52,172 nt of DNA from UBA932 sp031548545. Its GTDB lineage: Bacteria > Bacteroidota > Bacteroidia > Bacteroidales > UBA932. The notes beneath the pieces were generated by a model. It made no database searches. It was not told where the DNA came from and saw only the letters and a list, made by a program, of their open reading frames with translations. Position 1 is the first letter of the stretch, and each line of letters begins with the position of its first letter. The translations under genes were made by a program, and so were the position numbers. The stretch lies in NCBI GenBank assembly GCA_031548545.1, contig JAVBQY010000032.1, forward strand, positions 1 through 52,172. Reading direction: 5' to 3'. Positions 16,848-25,855 of this stretch are shown here, piece by piece.

Positions 16848-18853
16848 TCAATAATATCATCTATCATCTTGTCATCGGCAATATTCGGCAGGGTAACCTG
16901 CAGATTCGGTGTGCGCTGCATTTCGCGTTGTATGGCAAACAGGGCGCCCTCATTGCGGGCCCAGCTGCGGCGGGCAATGCCGTTGTTTACATCCCAAAGC
17001 AGCATGTTTTCCAGGCGGCGTTGCGCATCGGCGCTGCCGTCAAGGGTCAGGCCGAAACCGCCGTTGATTACTTCGCCCCAGCCTACACCACCGCCATTGT
17101 GCAAGGATACCCAGGTGGCGCCGCGGGCGGCATCACCAATAACGTTCTGTACGGCCATGTCGGCGGTAAAAGACGAACCGTCGTAGATGTTCGATGTTTC
17201 GCGGTAGGGAGAGTCGGTGCCCGACACATCATGGTGGTCGCGGCCCAGCACTACCGGGGCGGACAGCTTGCCTTCGCCGATGGCCTTATTGATGGCTGAG
17301 GCAATGCGGATGCGCGCTTCGCTGTCGGCATACAGGATGCGCGCCTGCGAACCTACTACCAGGTTATTGGACTGTGCTTCGCGAATCCATTGGAGGTTGT
17401 CTTCCAGCTGCGGTTTAATTTGTGCGGGAGCACTCCGGAGCATGTCTTCCAGCACCGCTGCGGCCAGTTGATCGCTTACTGCCAGGTCCGCCGGATTTCC
17501 GGAGGTGCATACCCAGCGGAACGGGCCGAATCCGTAGTCAAAGAAGAGGGGGCCGAGGATATCCTGGATATAGGAGTTGTATTTGAAATTGCCGTCGTTG
17601 TTCAGGATGTCGGCGCCGGCGCGTGAGGCTTCGAGCAGGAAGGCGTTGCCGTAGTCGAAGAAATACATGCCGCGTCCGGAGAGGGTGTTTATTGCAGCCA
17701 CCTGGCGGCGCAGGGAGTCCTGTACCTTTTCTTTAAACCTGGCGGGTTCTTCGGCCATCATCAGATTGGCCTCTTCCAGTGAAAGGCCTGCGGGATAATA
17801 CCCTCCGGCCCATGGATTATGTAGCGAGGTCTGGTCGCTCCCCATATCTACCTTGATGTTCTCCGCTGCCAGCCGTTCCCATAAATCTACCACATTGCCC
17901 TGGTAGGCCAGGGAAATGGCTTCTTTGTCCGCAATGGCCTTGCGTATGCGCGGAATCAGGCTGTCGAGCTCCGTGTATACTTCATTTACCCAGCCCTGGC
18001 TGTGGCGGGTATGCACGGCCTTGGGGTTGATTTCGGCAATAACGCCTACAACACCGCTCACTACGGCTGCCTTGGGCTGAGCCCCCGACATACCGCCGAG
18101 TCCGGCGCTTACAAAGAGTTTCCCGCCGGTGGTGTCCCCCGGTTTGGTCACGCGGCGCGCCGCATTCATCACCGTAATGGTGGTGCCGTGGACAATGCCC
18201 TGCGGACCGATGTACATGAAAGAACCGGCTGTCATCTGGCCGTATTGGGATACTCCCAGGGCATTGAATTTTTCCCAATGGTCCGGAGACGAATAGTTGG
18301 GAATGACCATGCCGTTGGTGATAATTACGCGTGGGGCGTCTTTATGTGAAGGAAAAAGACCCATCGGATGTCCGGAGTAAAGCACGAGTGTCTGCTCATC
18401 GGTCATGGTCGCCAGGTATTGCATGGTGAGCAGGTACTGGGCCCAGTTCTGGAATACGGATCCGTTGCCCCCGTATGTAATCAGTTCGTGGGGGTGTTGG
18501 GCTACCGCCTTGTCGAGATTATTCTGCAACATCAGCATGATGGAGGCCGCCTGCCGTGAGCGGTGCGGGTACGCATCAATAGGGCGTGCATACATCTCGT
18601 AGCCGGGGCGGAAACGGTGCATGTAAATACGGCCGTAGGTTTCCAGCTCCTTGTAAAATTCAGGCGCCAGCACCGCATGGTGCCTGGCCGGAAAATAACG
18701 CAACGCATTTTTCAGGGCTAACTTCTTTTCTACTTTAGTCAGTATGTCCTTGCGTTTGGGCGCGTGGTTGATAGCCGGGTCATAGGCCTTCGGAGCAGGT
18801 AACTCCGCTGGTATTCCGGCTAAAATCTGTTGTTGAAAATCGGTTAGGTTCAT
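16844..18853 (-). CDS. hutU: Urocanate hydratase (long Bacteroidota form)
   Basis: 669 residues, longer than the approximately 555-residue proteobacterial enzyme but typical of the phylum. It converts urocanate to imidazolonepropionate, the second step of histidine degradation, using tightly bound NAD as electrophile. The family blocks TYGGNGSVFQNWAQYLL, LYSGHPMGLFPSH, GLGGMSGAQPKAAV and FGPFRWVCTSGNP are present; the last holds the catalytic Cys. Other hut genes (hutH, hutI, ftcD) are not in the window. Instead the gene sits 2 nt after alaS and overlaps the LPS permease gene by 4 nt, so this catabolic gene appears to be transcribed with housekeeping genes. Confidence 0.95.
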   Translation of the reverse strand: MNLTDFQQQILAGIPAELPAPKAYDPAINHAPKRKDILTKVEKKLALKNALRYFPARHHAVLAPEFYKELETYGRIYMHRFRPGYEMYARPIDAYPHRSRQAASIMLMLQNNLDKAVAQHPHELITYGGNGSVFQNWAQYLLTMQYLATMTDEQTLVLYSGHPMGLFPSHKDAPRVIITNGMVIPNYSSPDHWEKFNALGVSQYGQMTAGSFMYIGPQGIVHGTTITVMNAARRVTKPGDTTGGKLFVSAGLGGMSGAQPKAAVVSGVVGVIAEINPKAVHTRHSQGWVNEVYTELDSLIPRIRKAIADKEAISLAYQGNVVDLWERLAAENIKVDMGSDQTSLHNPWAGGYYPAGLSLEEANLMMAEEPARFKEKVQDSLRRQVAAINTLSGRGMYFFDYGNAFLLEASRAGADILNNDGNFKYNSYIQDILGPLFFDYGFGPFRWVCTSGNPADLAVSDQLAAAVLEDMLRSAPAQIKPQLEDNLQWIREAQSNNLVVGSQARILYADSEARIRIASAINKAIGEGKLSAPVVLGRDHHDVSGTDSPYRETSNIYDGSSFTADMAVQNVIGDAARGATWVSLHNGGGVGWGEVINGGFGLTLDGSADAQRRLENMLLWDVNNGIARRSWARNEGALFAIQREMQRTPNLQVTLPNIADDKMIDDIIE

Positions 18854-18855
18854 AA

Positions 18856-21489
18856 TTAGACCTCATTATTCATTGTTGATAATGTTATCGCTTTATTTAT
18901 TGCAGCTTCCAATTTGGCGGGGTTCTTTCCTCCGGCTACAGCAATGAACGCTTGTCCGCCGCCACTGCCGTCCATTTCCTTAGCGGCTTCTTTTACGATA
19001 TTGGAGGCGTTGAGCCCGCGTTGCACGGACTCATCACCCAAGGCTACTACCAGCGAGCATTTGCCGGCCTGTAAGGAGCCTGCTACATAGAGCAGGTTCG
19101 GTATTTCGGCGCGCAATTGGTTGCCTATTTCTTTTATAACCTCGGCAGGGGCGTCGTTCTGTATACGGGCTATCCGGAGCCCGTCTTTCTCCTGCAGATT
19201 GAGTTTGATGTGCTCTTTCACCATGGCGATTTTTTCGCGCATGAATTGTTGCACCTGTTTGCTCATTTCCGCATTATCATCCAGGGCTTTTTTTACCGAG
19301 CTTATGAGGTTGGGGGTGTTGTTGAACAACTCCTGCGCCATTTTCATCATGCCCAGTATCTCATTGATATAGCGCTCCGCATTGGCTGCCGTGACGGCTT
19401 CAATACGGCGTACGCCGGCGGCAATGGAACTTTCATTGATGATTTTGAAATAGCCGATATTACCGGTGGCGGATACATGGGTACCGCCGCAGAGCTCTAC
19501 GGAGTCATCATATTTAATCACCCGCACGCTCTGGCCATACTTTTCGCCGAAGAGGGCCATGGCGCCCATTTGTTGCGCTTCTGCAATAGGCAGGTTGCGC
19601 ATTTCGGTAAGCGGGGCGTTGTTGCGGATCAGTTCGTTGACCAGCTTCTCGGTCTTTACTATTTCTTCGTCCGTCATTTTCTGGAAGTGCGCAAAGTCAA
19701 AGCGCAGGTAGTCGGCATTCACCAGTGAGCCCTTTTGTTCCACATGGCTGCCCAGCACCTTGCGCAGGGCATAGTGGAGCAGGTGGGTGGCGGTATGGTT
19801 GCAGGCCGTGGCCATGCGCTTTTGCGTATTCACCTGGGCGGTGAAACTGTCTTGCAGCGCCTCCGGCAATCGGTCTACAATGTGAATGATCAGGTTGTTT
19901 TCCTTGACCGTATTCAGTACTTTAACTACAGGCTTTCCGCCGGCATCCAGCAAGTGTCCTTCATCACCGACCTGTCCGCCGCTTTCGGCATAGAAAGGCG
20001 TACGGTCAAATACTACCTGTATCGTATTTTTATTTTTCTCTTTCACGTGGCGGTACCGCGAGAGTTGTATCTCACAGCGTGTCATGTCATAGCCTACAAA
20101 TTCCGTTTGTTCAATGGGACGGAGCTCTACCCAGTCGCCCTCTTCTTTGGCGGCGGCGTTGCGGCTGCGGTTTTTCTGCGCTTCCAGTTCTTTTTCAAAG
20201 CCGGGGAGATCTACCGTAAAGCCTTTTTCACGGGCGATCAGTTCTGTCAGGTCTATGGGAAATCCAAAGGTGTCGTACAGCTGAAATGCCGTAGCGCCGT
20301 CAATTTCTTTTTTGTCGCCGGATTTGGCAATAATGCCGTCGAGCAATTGTATGCCCTTGTCGAGCGTGCGCAGGAAGGTGCTTTCCTCTTCGGTAATTAC
20401 CTTTTCAATTAATTGCTGTTGGGCCTTCAGTTCGGGGAACGCCTCACCCATCTGGGCAACCAGTGTAGGCACCAGCTTGCAGATGAAGGGCTCATTGAAG
20501 CCGAGGAACGTATAGCCGTAGCGCAGGGCGCGGCGCAGGATGCGGCGGATCACGTAGCCGGCTTTCACGTTGGAAGGCAGCTGTCCGTCGGCAATGGAGA
20601 AACAAATGGCGCGCAGATGGTCGGCAACTACACGCATAGCTACATCGGCCTCGTGATTTTCCCCGTATTTACGTCCGCTCAGTGCGGCTAATTGTTGCAG
20701 CAGGGGTTGGAATACATCCGTGTCGTAGTTGCTCTGCTTGCCTTGCAGGGCCATACACAGGCGTTCGAAACCCATGCCGGTGTCCACATGTTTGGCCGGC
20801 AGCGGTTCCAAGCTGCCGTCTGCCTTCCGGTTAAATTGTATGAAAACCAGGTTCCAGACTTCCACCACCTGCGGGTTGTCTTTGTTGACGAGTTCGGCGC
20901 CCGGCACCCGCCGGCGTTCGTCGTCATTGCGCAGGTCTATGTGCAGTTCGCTGCAGGGGCCGCAGGGACCGCTGGCGCCCATTTCCCAGAAATTATCTTT
21001 CTTACGGCCCAGCAATATCCGTTCTTTAGGGAGGTATTGCTCCCAGTAGCCGGCCGCTTCGCTGTCGGCCTCCAGGCCGTCATCCGCACTGCCTTCAAAT
21101 ACGGTGGCGTACAGCCGCTCTTTGTCCAGTTTGTATACTTCCGTGAGCAATTCCCAGGCCCAGCTGATGGCTTCTTTTTTGAAGTAATCACCGAAACTCC
21201 AGTTACCCAGCATTTCAAACATGGTGTGGTGATAGGTGTCATGCCCCACTTCTTCCAGGTCATTGTGCTTGCCGCTTACGCGCAGGCATTTCTGGCTGTC
21301 GGCCACTCGTTTGTACTCAATAGGGGTATTGCCCAGGAACCAGTCTTTGAATTGATTCATTCCCGCATTGGTAAACAGCAGGGTAGGGTCATTTTTGACC
21401 ACCATAGGGGCCGAGGGGACAATAGTATGGCCTTTCTGTTTGAAAAAATCCAGAAAGGTTTGTCGGATTTCCTTTGACGTCATTGGCAT
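18856..21489 (-). CDS. alaS: Alanyl-tRNA synthetase
   Basis: 877 residues. Class II synthetase that charges tRNA-Ala and clears mischarged Ser/Gly. The aminoacylation domain opens IRQTFLDFFKQKGHTIVPSAP and contains LLFTNAGMNQFKDWFLG and the RxE loop. The editing domain carries the zinc motifs HTATHLLH and CGGTH (with ATGNIGYF). The C-terminal domain is coiled and Gly-rich (GGGQAFIAVAGG). The annotated ATG at 21489 and a second one at 21483 (MTSKEIR) are both possible; the latter resembles homologues more. It heads the leftward gene string. Confidence 0.96.
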   Translation of the reverse strand: MPMTSKEIRQTFLDFFKQKGHTIVPSAPMVVKNDPTLLFTNAGMNQFKDWFLGNTPIEYKRVADSQKCLRVSGKHNDLEEVGHDTYHHTMFEMLGNWSFGDYFKKEAISWAWELLTEVYKLDKERLYATVFEGSADDGLEADSEAAGYWEQYLPKERILLGRKKDNFWEMGASGPCGPCSELHIDLRNDDERRRVPGAELVNKDNPQVVEVWNLVFIQFNRKADGSLEPLPAKHVDTGMGFERLCMALQGKQSNYDTDVFQPLLQQLAALSGRKYGENHEADVAMRVVADHLRAICFSIADGQLPSNVKAGYVIRRILRRALRYGYTFLGFNEPFICKLVPTLVAQMGEAFPELKAQQQLIEKVITEEESTFLRTLDKGIQLLDGIIAKSGDKKEIDGATAFQLYDTFGFPIDLTELIAREKGFTVDLPGFEKELEAQKNRSRNAAAKEEGDWVELRPIEQTEFVGYDMTRCEIQLSRYRHVKEKNKNTIQVVFDRTPFYAESGGQVGDEGHLLDAGGKPVVKVLNTVKENNLIIHIVDRLPEALQDSFTAQVNTQKRMATACNHTATHLLHYALRKVLGSHVEQKGSLVNADYLRFDFAHFQKMTDEEIVKTEKLVNELIRNNAPLTEMRNLPIAEAQQMGAMALFGEKYGQSVRVIKYDDSVELCGGTHVSATGNIGYFKIINESSIAAGVRRIEAVTAANAERYINEILGMMKMAQELFNNTPNLISSVKKALDDNAEMSKQVQQFMREKIAMVKEHIKLNLQEKDGLRIARIQNDAPAEVIKEIGNQLRAEIPNLLYVAGSLQAGKCSLVVALGDESVQRGLNASNIVKEAAKEMDGSGGGQAFIAVAGGKNPAKLEAAINKAITLSTMNNEV

Positions 21490-21525
21490 AGGACGATATA
21501 GCTTTTGTTATGTTAATAAATCATA

Positions 21526-21533
21526 CAAAAATA
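21526..21533 (-). promoter_or_regulatory. -7 box of alaS operon
   Basis: TATTTTTG on the minus strand matches TAnnTTTG. A TTTG-like box lies 22 nt further upstream (21559-21556), slightly wider than optimal. It overlaps the divergent promoter of the M23 peptidase operon, so the two may compete. Confidence 0.5.
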
Positions 21534-21542
21534 CGATATTTA

Positions 21543-21574
21543 TTTGGTATCTCTGCAAAAAATATCTATTTTTG
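21543..21574 (+). promoter_or_regulatory. Promoter of M23 peptidase operon
   Basis: TTTG (21543-21546), 20 nt, TATTTTTG (21567-21574). It lies 28 nt before ATG 21603 and downstream of the earlier in-frame ATG at 21510, which fixes 21603 as the true start. Confidence 0.75.
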
Positions 21575-21602
21575 CGTGTTCTACGGATTTAAACTCCAAA
21601 AA

Positions 21603-22577
21603 ATGGCCAAGTTAAAATACAAGTTTAATACCGAAACCCTCTCGTTTGAAATACATAAGGTTAGTAGTCGCAAGCGTTTACGCCATGTGTTGCTGTTGCT
21701 TTCTTCCAGTGTGGTTGTGGCGGTGGCCTGCTTCTCCTTGTATGCGGTTTATTTTGATACGCCTAAGTTGATGACCCTGCGCCGCAACAACGCGGATCTG
21801 GTGCTGGAATTGGAGTTGCTGGAGAAACAGGCGGATTTGGCGAATGAGGCTTTAGTGCGTCTGCAGCAGCGTGATAACAACGTGTACCGTCCTACCTTCG
21901 GTTTGGCGGAGATTCCGGCCTCTTTACGTGATGCCGGTTTCGGAGGGGTAGACCGTTACACCTCCCGTTTCAATAAATCCGAGCATGCCGCTTTACTGAC
22001 AAACTGTGCATTGAGCCTGGATAAACTGTTGCGTAAGGTTTGTATACAATCCATGTCCTTTGATACGGTGGCCCAGAATGCCCGGGTTGTTGAGCAGATG
22101 GCGGATTGTGTGCCGGCTATACAACCGGTGGCAAAGGTGAATCCGTCCCTGGCATCCTTCTTTGGTAACCGCAGGGATCCTGTTTATGGCGATATTCGTT
22201 TTCATGAAGGCATTGACCTTCCGGGCAAAGTCGGAGAACCTGTCTTTTCCACAGGAAACGGAACGGTCGTGTATGTAGAGCACGCGTTGATCGGTTATGG
22301 GAATAACGTCATCGTTGATCATGGCTTTGGTTATAAAACCCGCTACGCCCACCTGCATACCATCAATGTGCGGAGGGGCGATCAGGTTACCCGCGGTCAA
22401 CAGATCGGCAAGCTGGGTAATACCGGTAAGTCTGTGGGGCCACACCTTCACTATGAAGTGATTTACCGCGGCAATCCGGTGAACCCCCTGAATTTCTTTG
22501 TGAATGATATAGAGTATGAAGATTTGGCCACTATCATGCACATTGACCGTAAATCTGTGAAATGGGAGTTTGAATAA
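21603..22577 (+). CDS. M23 (LytM) family peptidase, membrane-anchored, first of a tandem pair
   Basis: 324 residues from ATG 21603; the frame is open back to 21510, but those extra 31 codons would lie across the promoter. One transmembrane helix (about 28-49) is followed by a short coiled coil (NADLVLELELLEKQADL) and a C-terminal LytM domain. The zinc ligands are intact: HEGID (HxxxD) and GPHLHYEV (HxH), plus the YAHLH strand. Such enzymes cut peptidoglycan cross-bridges or act as scaffolds in cell-wall remodelling. The next gene, 2 nt downstream, is a paralogue with the same layout. Confidence 0.88.
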   Translation: MAKLKYKFNTETLSFEIHKVSSRKRLRHVLLLLSSSVVVAVACFSLYAVYFDTPKLMTLRRNNADLVLELELLEKQADLANEALVRLQQRDNNVYRPTFGLAEIPASLRDAGFGGVDRYTSRFNKSEHAALLTNCALSLDKLLRKVCIQSMSFDTVAQNARVVEQMADCVPAIQPVAKVNPSLASFFGNRRDPVYGDIRFHEGIDLPGKVGEPVFSTGNGTVVYVEHALIGYGNNVIVDHGFGYKTRYAHLHTINVRRGDQVTRGQQIGKLGNTGKSVGPHLHYEVIYRGNPVNPLNFFVNDIEYEDLATIMHIDRKSVKWEFE

Positions 22578-22579
22578 CT

Positions 22580-23536
22580 ATGAAACATCGTTACAGGTTT
22601 CATCATGAGCATCTTGATTTTGTCAAAGAGAAAAGAAGCGTCCGCAAAATCTTGTGGCAGGTATTGCTTTATGTACTGGCCATAGCGTTTATGACTGTGG
22701 CGTATTACCTTGCTTATTCCCTTTTCTTTGACACCCCTGAAGAGCGGGCTATGAAGCGTGAAAATGCCTTGTTGCAGGCCGAGGTGGGACAGTTGGCTAA
22801 AAAAATGGACCAGGTGGCAGAGGTGATGGGCGAGTTGGAAACACGTGACCGTGAGATTTATCAGGCCATCTTTCATGCCGATATGTCACCCTTGAATAAT
22901 GTGCTTAGTTACAGGTATGAAGATTATGCCGATAGTAATAATGACCACCTGACCACCGCGACAGCGGAAAAAATTTCCGCATTGAAGGTCCGGGCAGCGG
23001 ACGTGAAAGCCCTGATGGCCCAACTGACCGATTCATTACAGCGCTACCCTGTCGAAAAACGCCTGGCCTATCCCTTTTTGCAGCCGGTGGATAACCCGGA
23101 TTTGTCCCGGGTCGGGGCTTCCGTAGGTATGCGCATGCATCCTTTTTATAAATTGCTGAAACAACATACCGGGATTGATTTTATGCCCGGCATGGGGGCT
23201 GATGTATATGCTACGGGGGCAGGCCGTGTAATCAAGGTGGTCCGTTCACAACGCGGCACAGGCAACCGGGTGGAAATAGCGCATGATAACGGTTATATCA
23301 CGACCTATTCGCACCTGTCCGAGGTGTTGGCCCATGACGGACAAACCGTAAAACGCGGACAACTTATTGCCCGGGTGGGCAATACCGGGATGTCTGTGGC
23401 GCCCCACCTGCACTATGAGATATTAAAAGACGGCAACTATATGGATCCTTTGAATTACATGTTCCTTCAGCTCTCGCCTGCCGATTATGAGGTGTTGCGT
23501 CAGCTTTCTACCAGCGCCGGCCAGTCCCTGGATTGA
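22580..23536 (+). CDS. M23 (LytM) family peptidase, second of a tandem pair
   Basis: 318 residues. A basic N-terminal cytoplasmic part (MKHRYRFHHEHLDFVKEKRS) precedes one transmembrane helix (about 25-48), a coiled-coil stretch (residues about 55-95) and the LytM domain. HTGID and APHLHYE supply a complete zinc site, and YSHLSE replaces the usual YAHL. The FDTP motif just after the helix is shared with the first copy, confirming that the two are duplicates. Inferred role: periplasmic peptidoglycan hydrolysis, possibly as a heteromeric pair. Confidence 0.88.
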   Translation: MKHRYRFHHEHLDFVKEKRSVRKILWQVLLYVLAIAFMTVAYYLAYSLFFDTPEERAMKRENALLQAEVGQLAKKMDQVAEVMGELETRDREIYQAIFHADMSPLNNVLSYRYEDYADSNNDHLTTATAEKISALKVRAADVKALMAQLTDSLQRYPVEKRLAYPFLQPVDNPDLSRVGASVGMRMHPFYKLLKQHTGIDFMPGMGADVYATGAGRVIKVVRSQRGTGNRVEIAHDNGYITTYSHLSEVLAHDGQTVKRGQLIARVGNTGMSVAPHLHYEILKDGNYMDPLNYMFLQLSPADYEVLRQLSTSAGQSLD

Positions 23537-23561
23537 TTTTACCGATAGATTATTTATTATT

Positions 23562-23900
23562 ATGCCTTACAAAGAAAAGCCTGTCGAAAAAATGTTCTAC
23601 TCCATCGGAGAGGTCTCCGAATTGTTTGGAGAGAGTACTTCTCTCATCCGTTTTTGGTCCAACAAGTTCAATGATGTGATCAAGCCGCAGAAAAACAAAA
23701 AAGGCAACCGGATGTTTACGCCCCAGGACATTGCGAACTTCCGGATCATTCACCACCTGGTGCGGGAGAAAGGCATGACCCTTGATGGTGCGCACAAGCG
23801 CATGAAAGAGAATAAAACAGGAGAGGACCGCTCGCTGGAAGTCATTTCCGCCCTGGAGCGTGTTAAAGAAGAATTATTGGCTGTGAAAGAATTGCTATAG
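23562..23900 (+). CDS. MerR-family transcriptional regulator (HTH only)
   Basis: 112 residues from ATG 23562; the open frame extends upstream into the M23 gene but nothing supports that part. The N-terminal winged helix-turn-helix is clear: YSIGEVSELFGESTSLIRFWSNKF, then GNRMFTPQDIANFRIIHHL. Only a short coiled tail follows (SALERVKEELLAVKELL), so there is no ligand-binding domain. This short form is widespread in Bacteroidota next to M23 and Nif3 genes. Targets are unknown. Confidence 0.85.
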   Translation: MPYKEKPVEKMFYSIGEVSELFGESTSLIRFWSNKFNDVIKPQKNKKGNRMFTPQDIANFRIIHHLVREKGMTLDGAHKRMKENKTGEDRSLEVISALERVKEELLAVKELL

Positions 23901-23910
23901 AGGAGGTCTT

Positions 23911-24690
23911 ATGTTAGCGAAAGACATTGCTGCTGTTATAGAAGAACTTGCTCCGCTGAAGTACCAGGAAAACTGGGACAATGCGGGCTTTTGTGTCGGC
24001 TCGCCCGAAGCCGAAGTAACCGGGGCCTTGCTATGTGTGGATGTTACCCCTGAAATTCTGGATGAGGCGATAGCCCGTGGCTTCAATATGGTAATTTCTC
24101 ATCATCCCGTAATTTTCCACGGACTTAAAAAACTTACCGGCGCCAGCTTTACCGAGCGGGTCGTAGCCCAGGCCGTGAAAAACAACCTGGTGCTTTATGC
24201 CGCACACACCAACCTGGATAATGTCCCCCATGGGGTAAACTGGGCCTTGGCCGCTAAACTCGGATTACAGGAAATCACCCTTCTACAGCCCGGCAATGCG
24301 CCTGAGGCAGGTTCCGGCGCCATCGGCGCCTTACCGGCCCCTATGCCGGTTGAGCAATGGTTGGCGCACCTGAAACACACCTTTTCCCTGCCCGTTATAC
24401 GGCATTCCCGATGGCATACGGCTAAAGTTCAGAGAATAGCCCTTTGCGGAGGGAGCGGCGCTTTCCTTATGGGGGCCGCCATAGCCGCCGGCGCGGACTG
24501 CTTTGTAAGTGCAGAATTCAAGTACAATCACTTTTTTGATGTCCAGAACCAATTAATTATTGCAGATATAGGCCATTATGAGAGTGAAAAGTGTGTTTTA
24601 ACCATCTTTTTTAACCTACTTACAAAAAAAATGCCTAACTTTGCCCTCCAAATTGCCGAAAAAATATCTAATCCGGTGATTTATAGTTGA
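23911..24690 (+). CDS. Nif3-like dinuclear metal centre protein
   Basis: 259 residues, the short form without the central insertion seen in many relatives of about 365 residues. Metal ligands are visible as VISHHPVIFHGLKKL (HH motif), YAAHTNLDN, and the C-terminal ADIGHYESEK motif. Nif3/YqfO proteins form hexameric rings and have been linked to GTP cyclohydrolase-like chemistry, but the actual role is unsettled. Neighbouring a COG1579-type zinc-ribbon gene is a conserved arrangement in the phylum. Confidence 0.9.
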   Translation: MLAKDIAAVIEELAPLKYQENWDNAGFCVGSPEAEVTGALLCVDVTPEILDEAIARGFNMVISHHPVIFHGLKKLTGASFTERVVAQAVKNNLVLYAAHTNLDNVPHGVNWALAAKLGLQEITLLQPGNAPEAGSGAIGALPAPMPVEQWLAHLKHTFSLPVIRHSRWHTAKVQRIALCGGSGAFLMGAAIAAGADCFVSAEFKYNHFFDVQNQLIIADIGHYESEKCVLTIFFNLLTKKMPNFALQIAEKISNPVIYS

Positions 24691-24707
24691 TTGTATTTAT
24701 TTTTGAA

Positions 24708-24733
24708 TTTTAAACGATATTTTTAAACGATAT
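24708..24733 (+). repeat. Perfect 13-bp tandem duplication in the leader of the zinc-ribbon gene
   Basis: ttttaaacgatat occurs at 24708-24720 and again, with no gap, at 24721-24733. It ends one base before the ATG at 24735. A TAnnTTTG-type -7 box (TATTTTTG, 24698-24705) lies just upstream, so the repeat forms nearly the entire 5' leader. Confidence 0.9.
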
Positions 24734-24734
24734 T

Positions 24735-25559
24735 ATGGCAAAAACTGCTACCGACAAGAAAGAAAAAGCGACGGCTCCGGCTCCCGCTATACTCCGGAGA
24801 CCGGCTACGGAAGCTGATGCTTCCATGGAGCAAAAATTGCGGCTGCTGTATCAATTGCAGCTGACCGATTCGAAAATTGACTCCATTAAATTATTGCGTG
24901 GTGAATTGCCTCTTGAAGTGCGTGACCTGGAAGACCATGTACAGGGCCTGAAAACGCGTATCACCAACTATCAGACAGAAATGAAAGAGTTGGAAAGCGT
25001 GATCGGCAAGAAAAAGATCGACGTGGAAAACTCACGCGCTGCGGTGAAAAAATACGAATCACAACAGAATAATGTAAAAAATAACCGTGAGTACGATTCT
25101 ATTACCAAAGAAATAGAGTACCAGAACCTGGAAGTTGAACTTTCGGAGAAGCGGATTAAAGAATATGGTGCTCAGATCAAAGAACGTAAAGTGCAGTTGG
25201 ATGAAACCAAGGAGCTGTTGAACGAACGCATGCAGGACCTGGCCAACAAAAAGAAAGAGCTGGAAGACATTGTAGCCGAAACCTCCAAGGATGAGAAAGA
25301 CCTGACGGCACAATCCGATGGCTTGGCCGTTCAGCTTGACGAGCGTATGGTGAAAGCCTATCGCCGTGTACGCAGCAATGCACGCAACGGCTTGGCTGTG
25401 GTAACCGTTCGCCGTGACGCCTGCGGTGGCTGTTTCAATAAGATCCCCCCTCAGCGCCAATTGGATATCTGTCTGAGTAAAAAAATCATTGTTTGTGAAT
25501 ATTGCGGACGTATTCTTGTGGATGCCGGTCTGGTAAGTGACTTGGTGGAAAAAGCCTAA
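24735..25559 (+). CDS. Coiled-coil protein with C4 zinc ribbon (COG1579 type)
   Basis: 274 residues. An Ala/Pro/Thr-rich N-terminal leader of about 30 residues is followed by a long antiparallel coiled coil (about 40-215, heptad-like with many E/K/L). A zinc ribbon closes the protein: CGGCFNKIP ... CEYCGRILV. Family members are thought to bind nucleic acid or act in envelope/RNA-related processes, but no function is established. It is the last gene of the M23-MerR-Nif3 run and is followed by a good terminator. Confidence 0.88.
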   Translation: MAKTATDKKEKATAPAPAILRRPATEADASMEQKLRLLYQLQLTDSKIDSIKLLRGELPLEVRDLEDHVQGLKTRITNYQTEMKELESVIGKKKIDVENSRAAVKKYESQQNNVKNNREYDSITKEIEYQNLEVELSEKRIKEYGAQIKERKVQLDETKELLNERMQDLANKKKELEDIVAETSKDEKDLTAQSDGLAVQLDERMVKAYRRVRSNARNGLAVVTVRRDACGGCFNKIPPQRQLDICLSKKIIVCEYCGRILVDAGLVSDLVEKA

Positions 25560-25581
25560 TTACTACCTGTATATAAATCTA

Positions 25582-25619
25582 AAAGCTATCGGTTCTAATA
25601 GACCGGTGGCTTTTTTTTT
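25582..25619 (+). terminator. Terminator after zinc-ribbon gene
   Basis: A 12-bp stem with two G-U pairs (25582-25593 with 25602-25613), loop tctaatag, and nine T residues from 25611. Confidence 0.9.
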
Positions 25620-25781
25620 GACTATCCCGAAATACTGTTAGTGTTTTATTATCAAATAGATGGCGTTCTATTGTTAATGAGGATTTACATTTATATATTT
25701 GATTATTAGTATTTTGATGGTAAATAGCAGTGTCATAGTGTTAAAAAAGCTGCTTTTTTCGGATAGCAGGATATTTTTGTG

Positions 25782-25789
25782 TAAATTTG
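25782..25789 (+). promoter_or_regulatory. Candidate -7 box of the exopolysaccharide-like operon
   Basis: TAAATTTG matches TAnnTTTG, 66 nt before the ATG at 25856. TATTTTTG at 25772-25779 is an alternative. No clear TTTG at -33 spacing. The 236-bp gap from 25620 is very AT-rich and holds no gene I can support. Confidence 0.4.
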
Positions 25790-25855
25790 TACATTATAAT
25801 TTTAATAGTCCGGACTTTACTTCTTTTGTTTTAGTTCTACGACACTTTATAAAGT

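Noticed and set aside
20692..21477. 261-codon plus-strand frame opposite alaS
   Set aside because: Pure antisense of a confidently identified alaS; no family resemblance and aromatic/His-rich composition typical of antisense frames.
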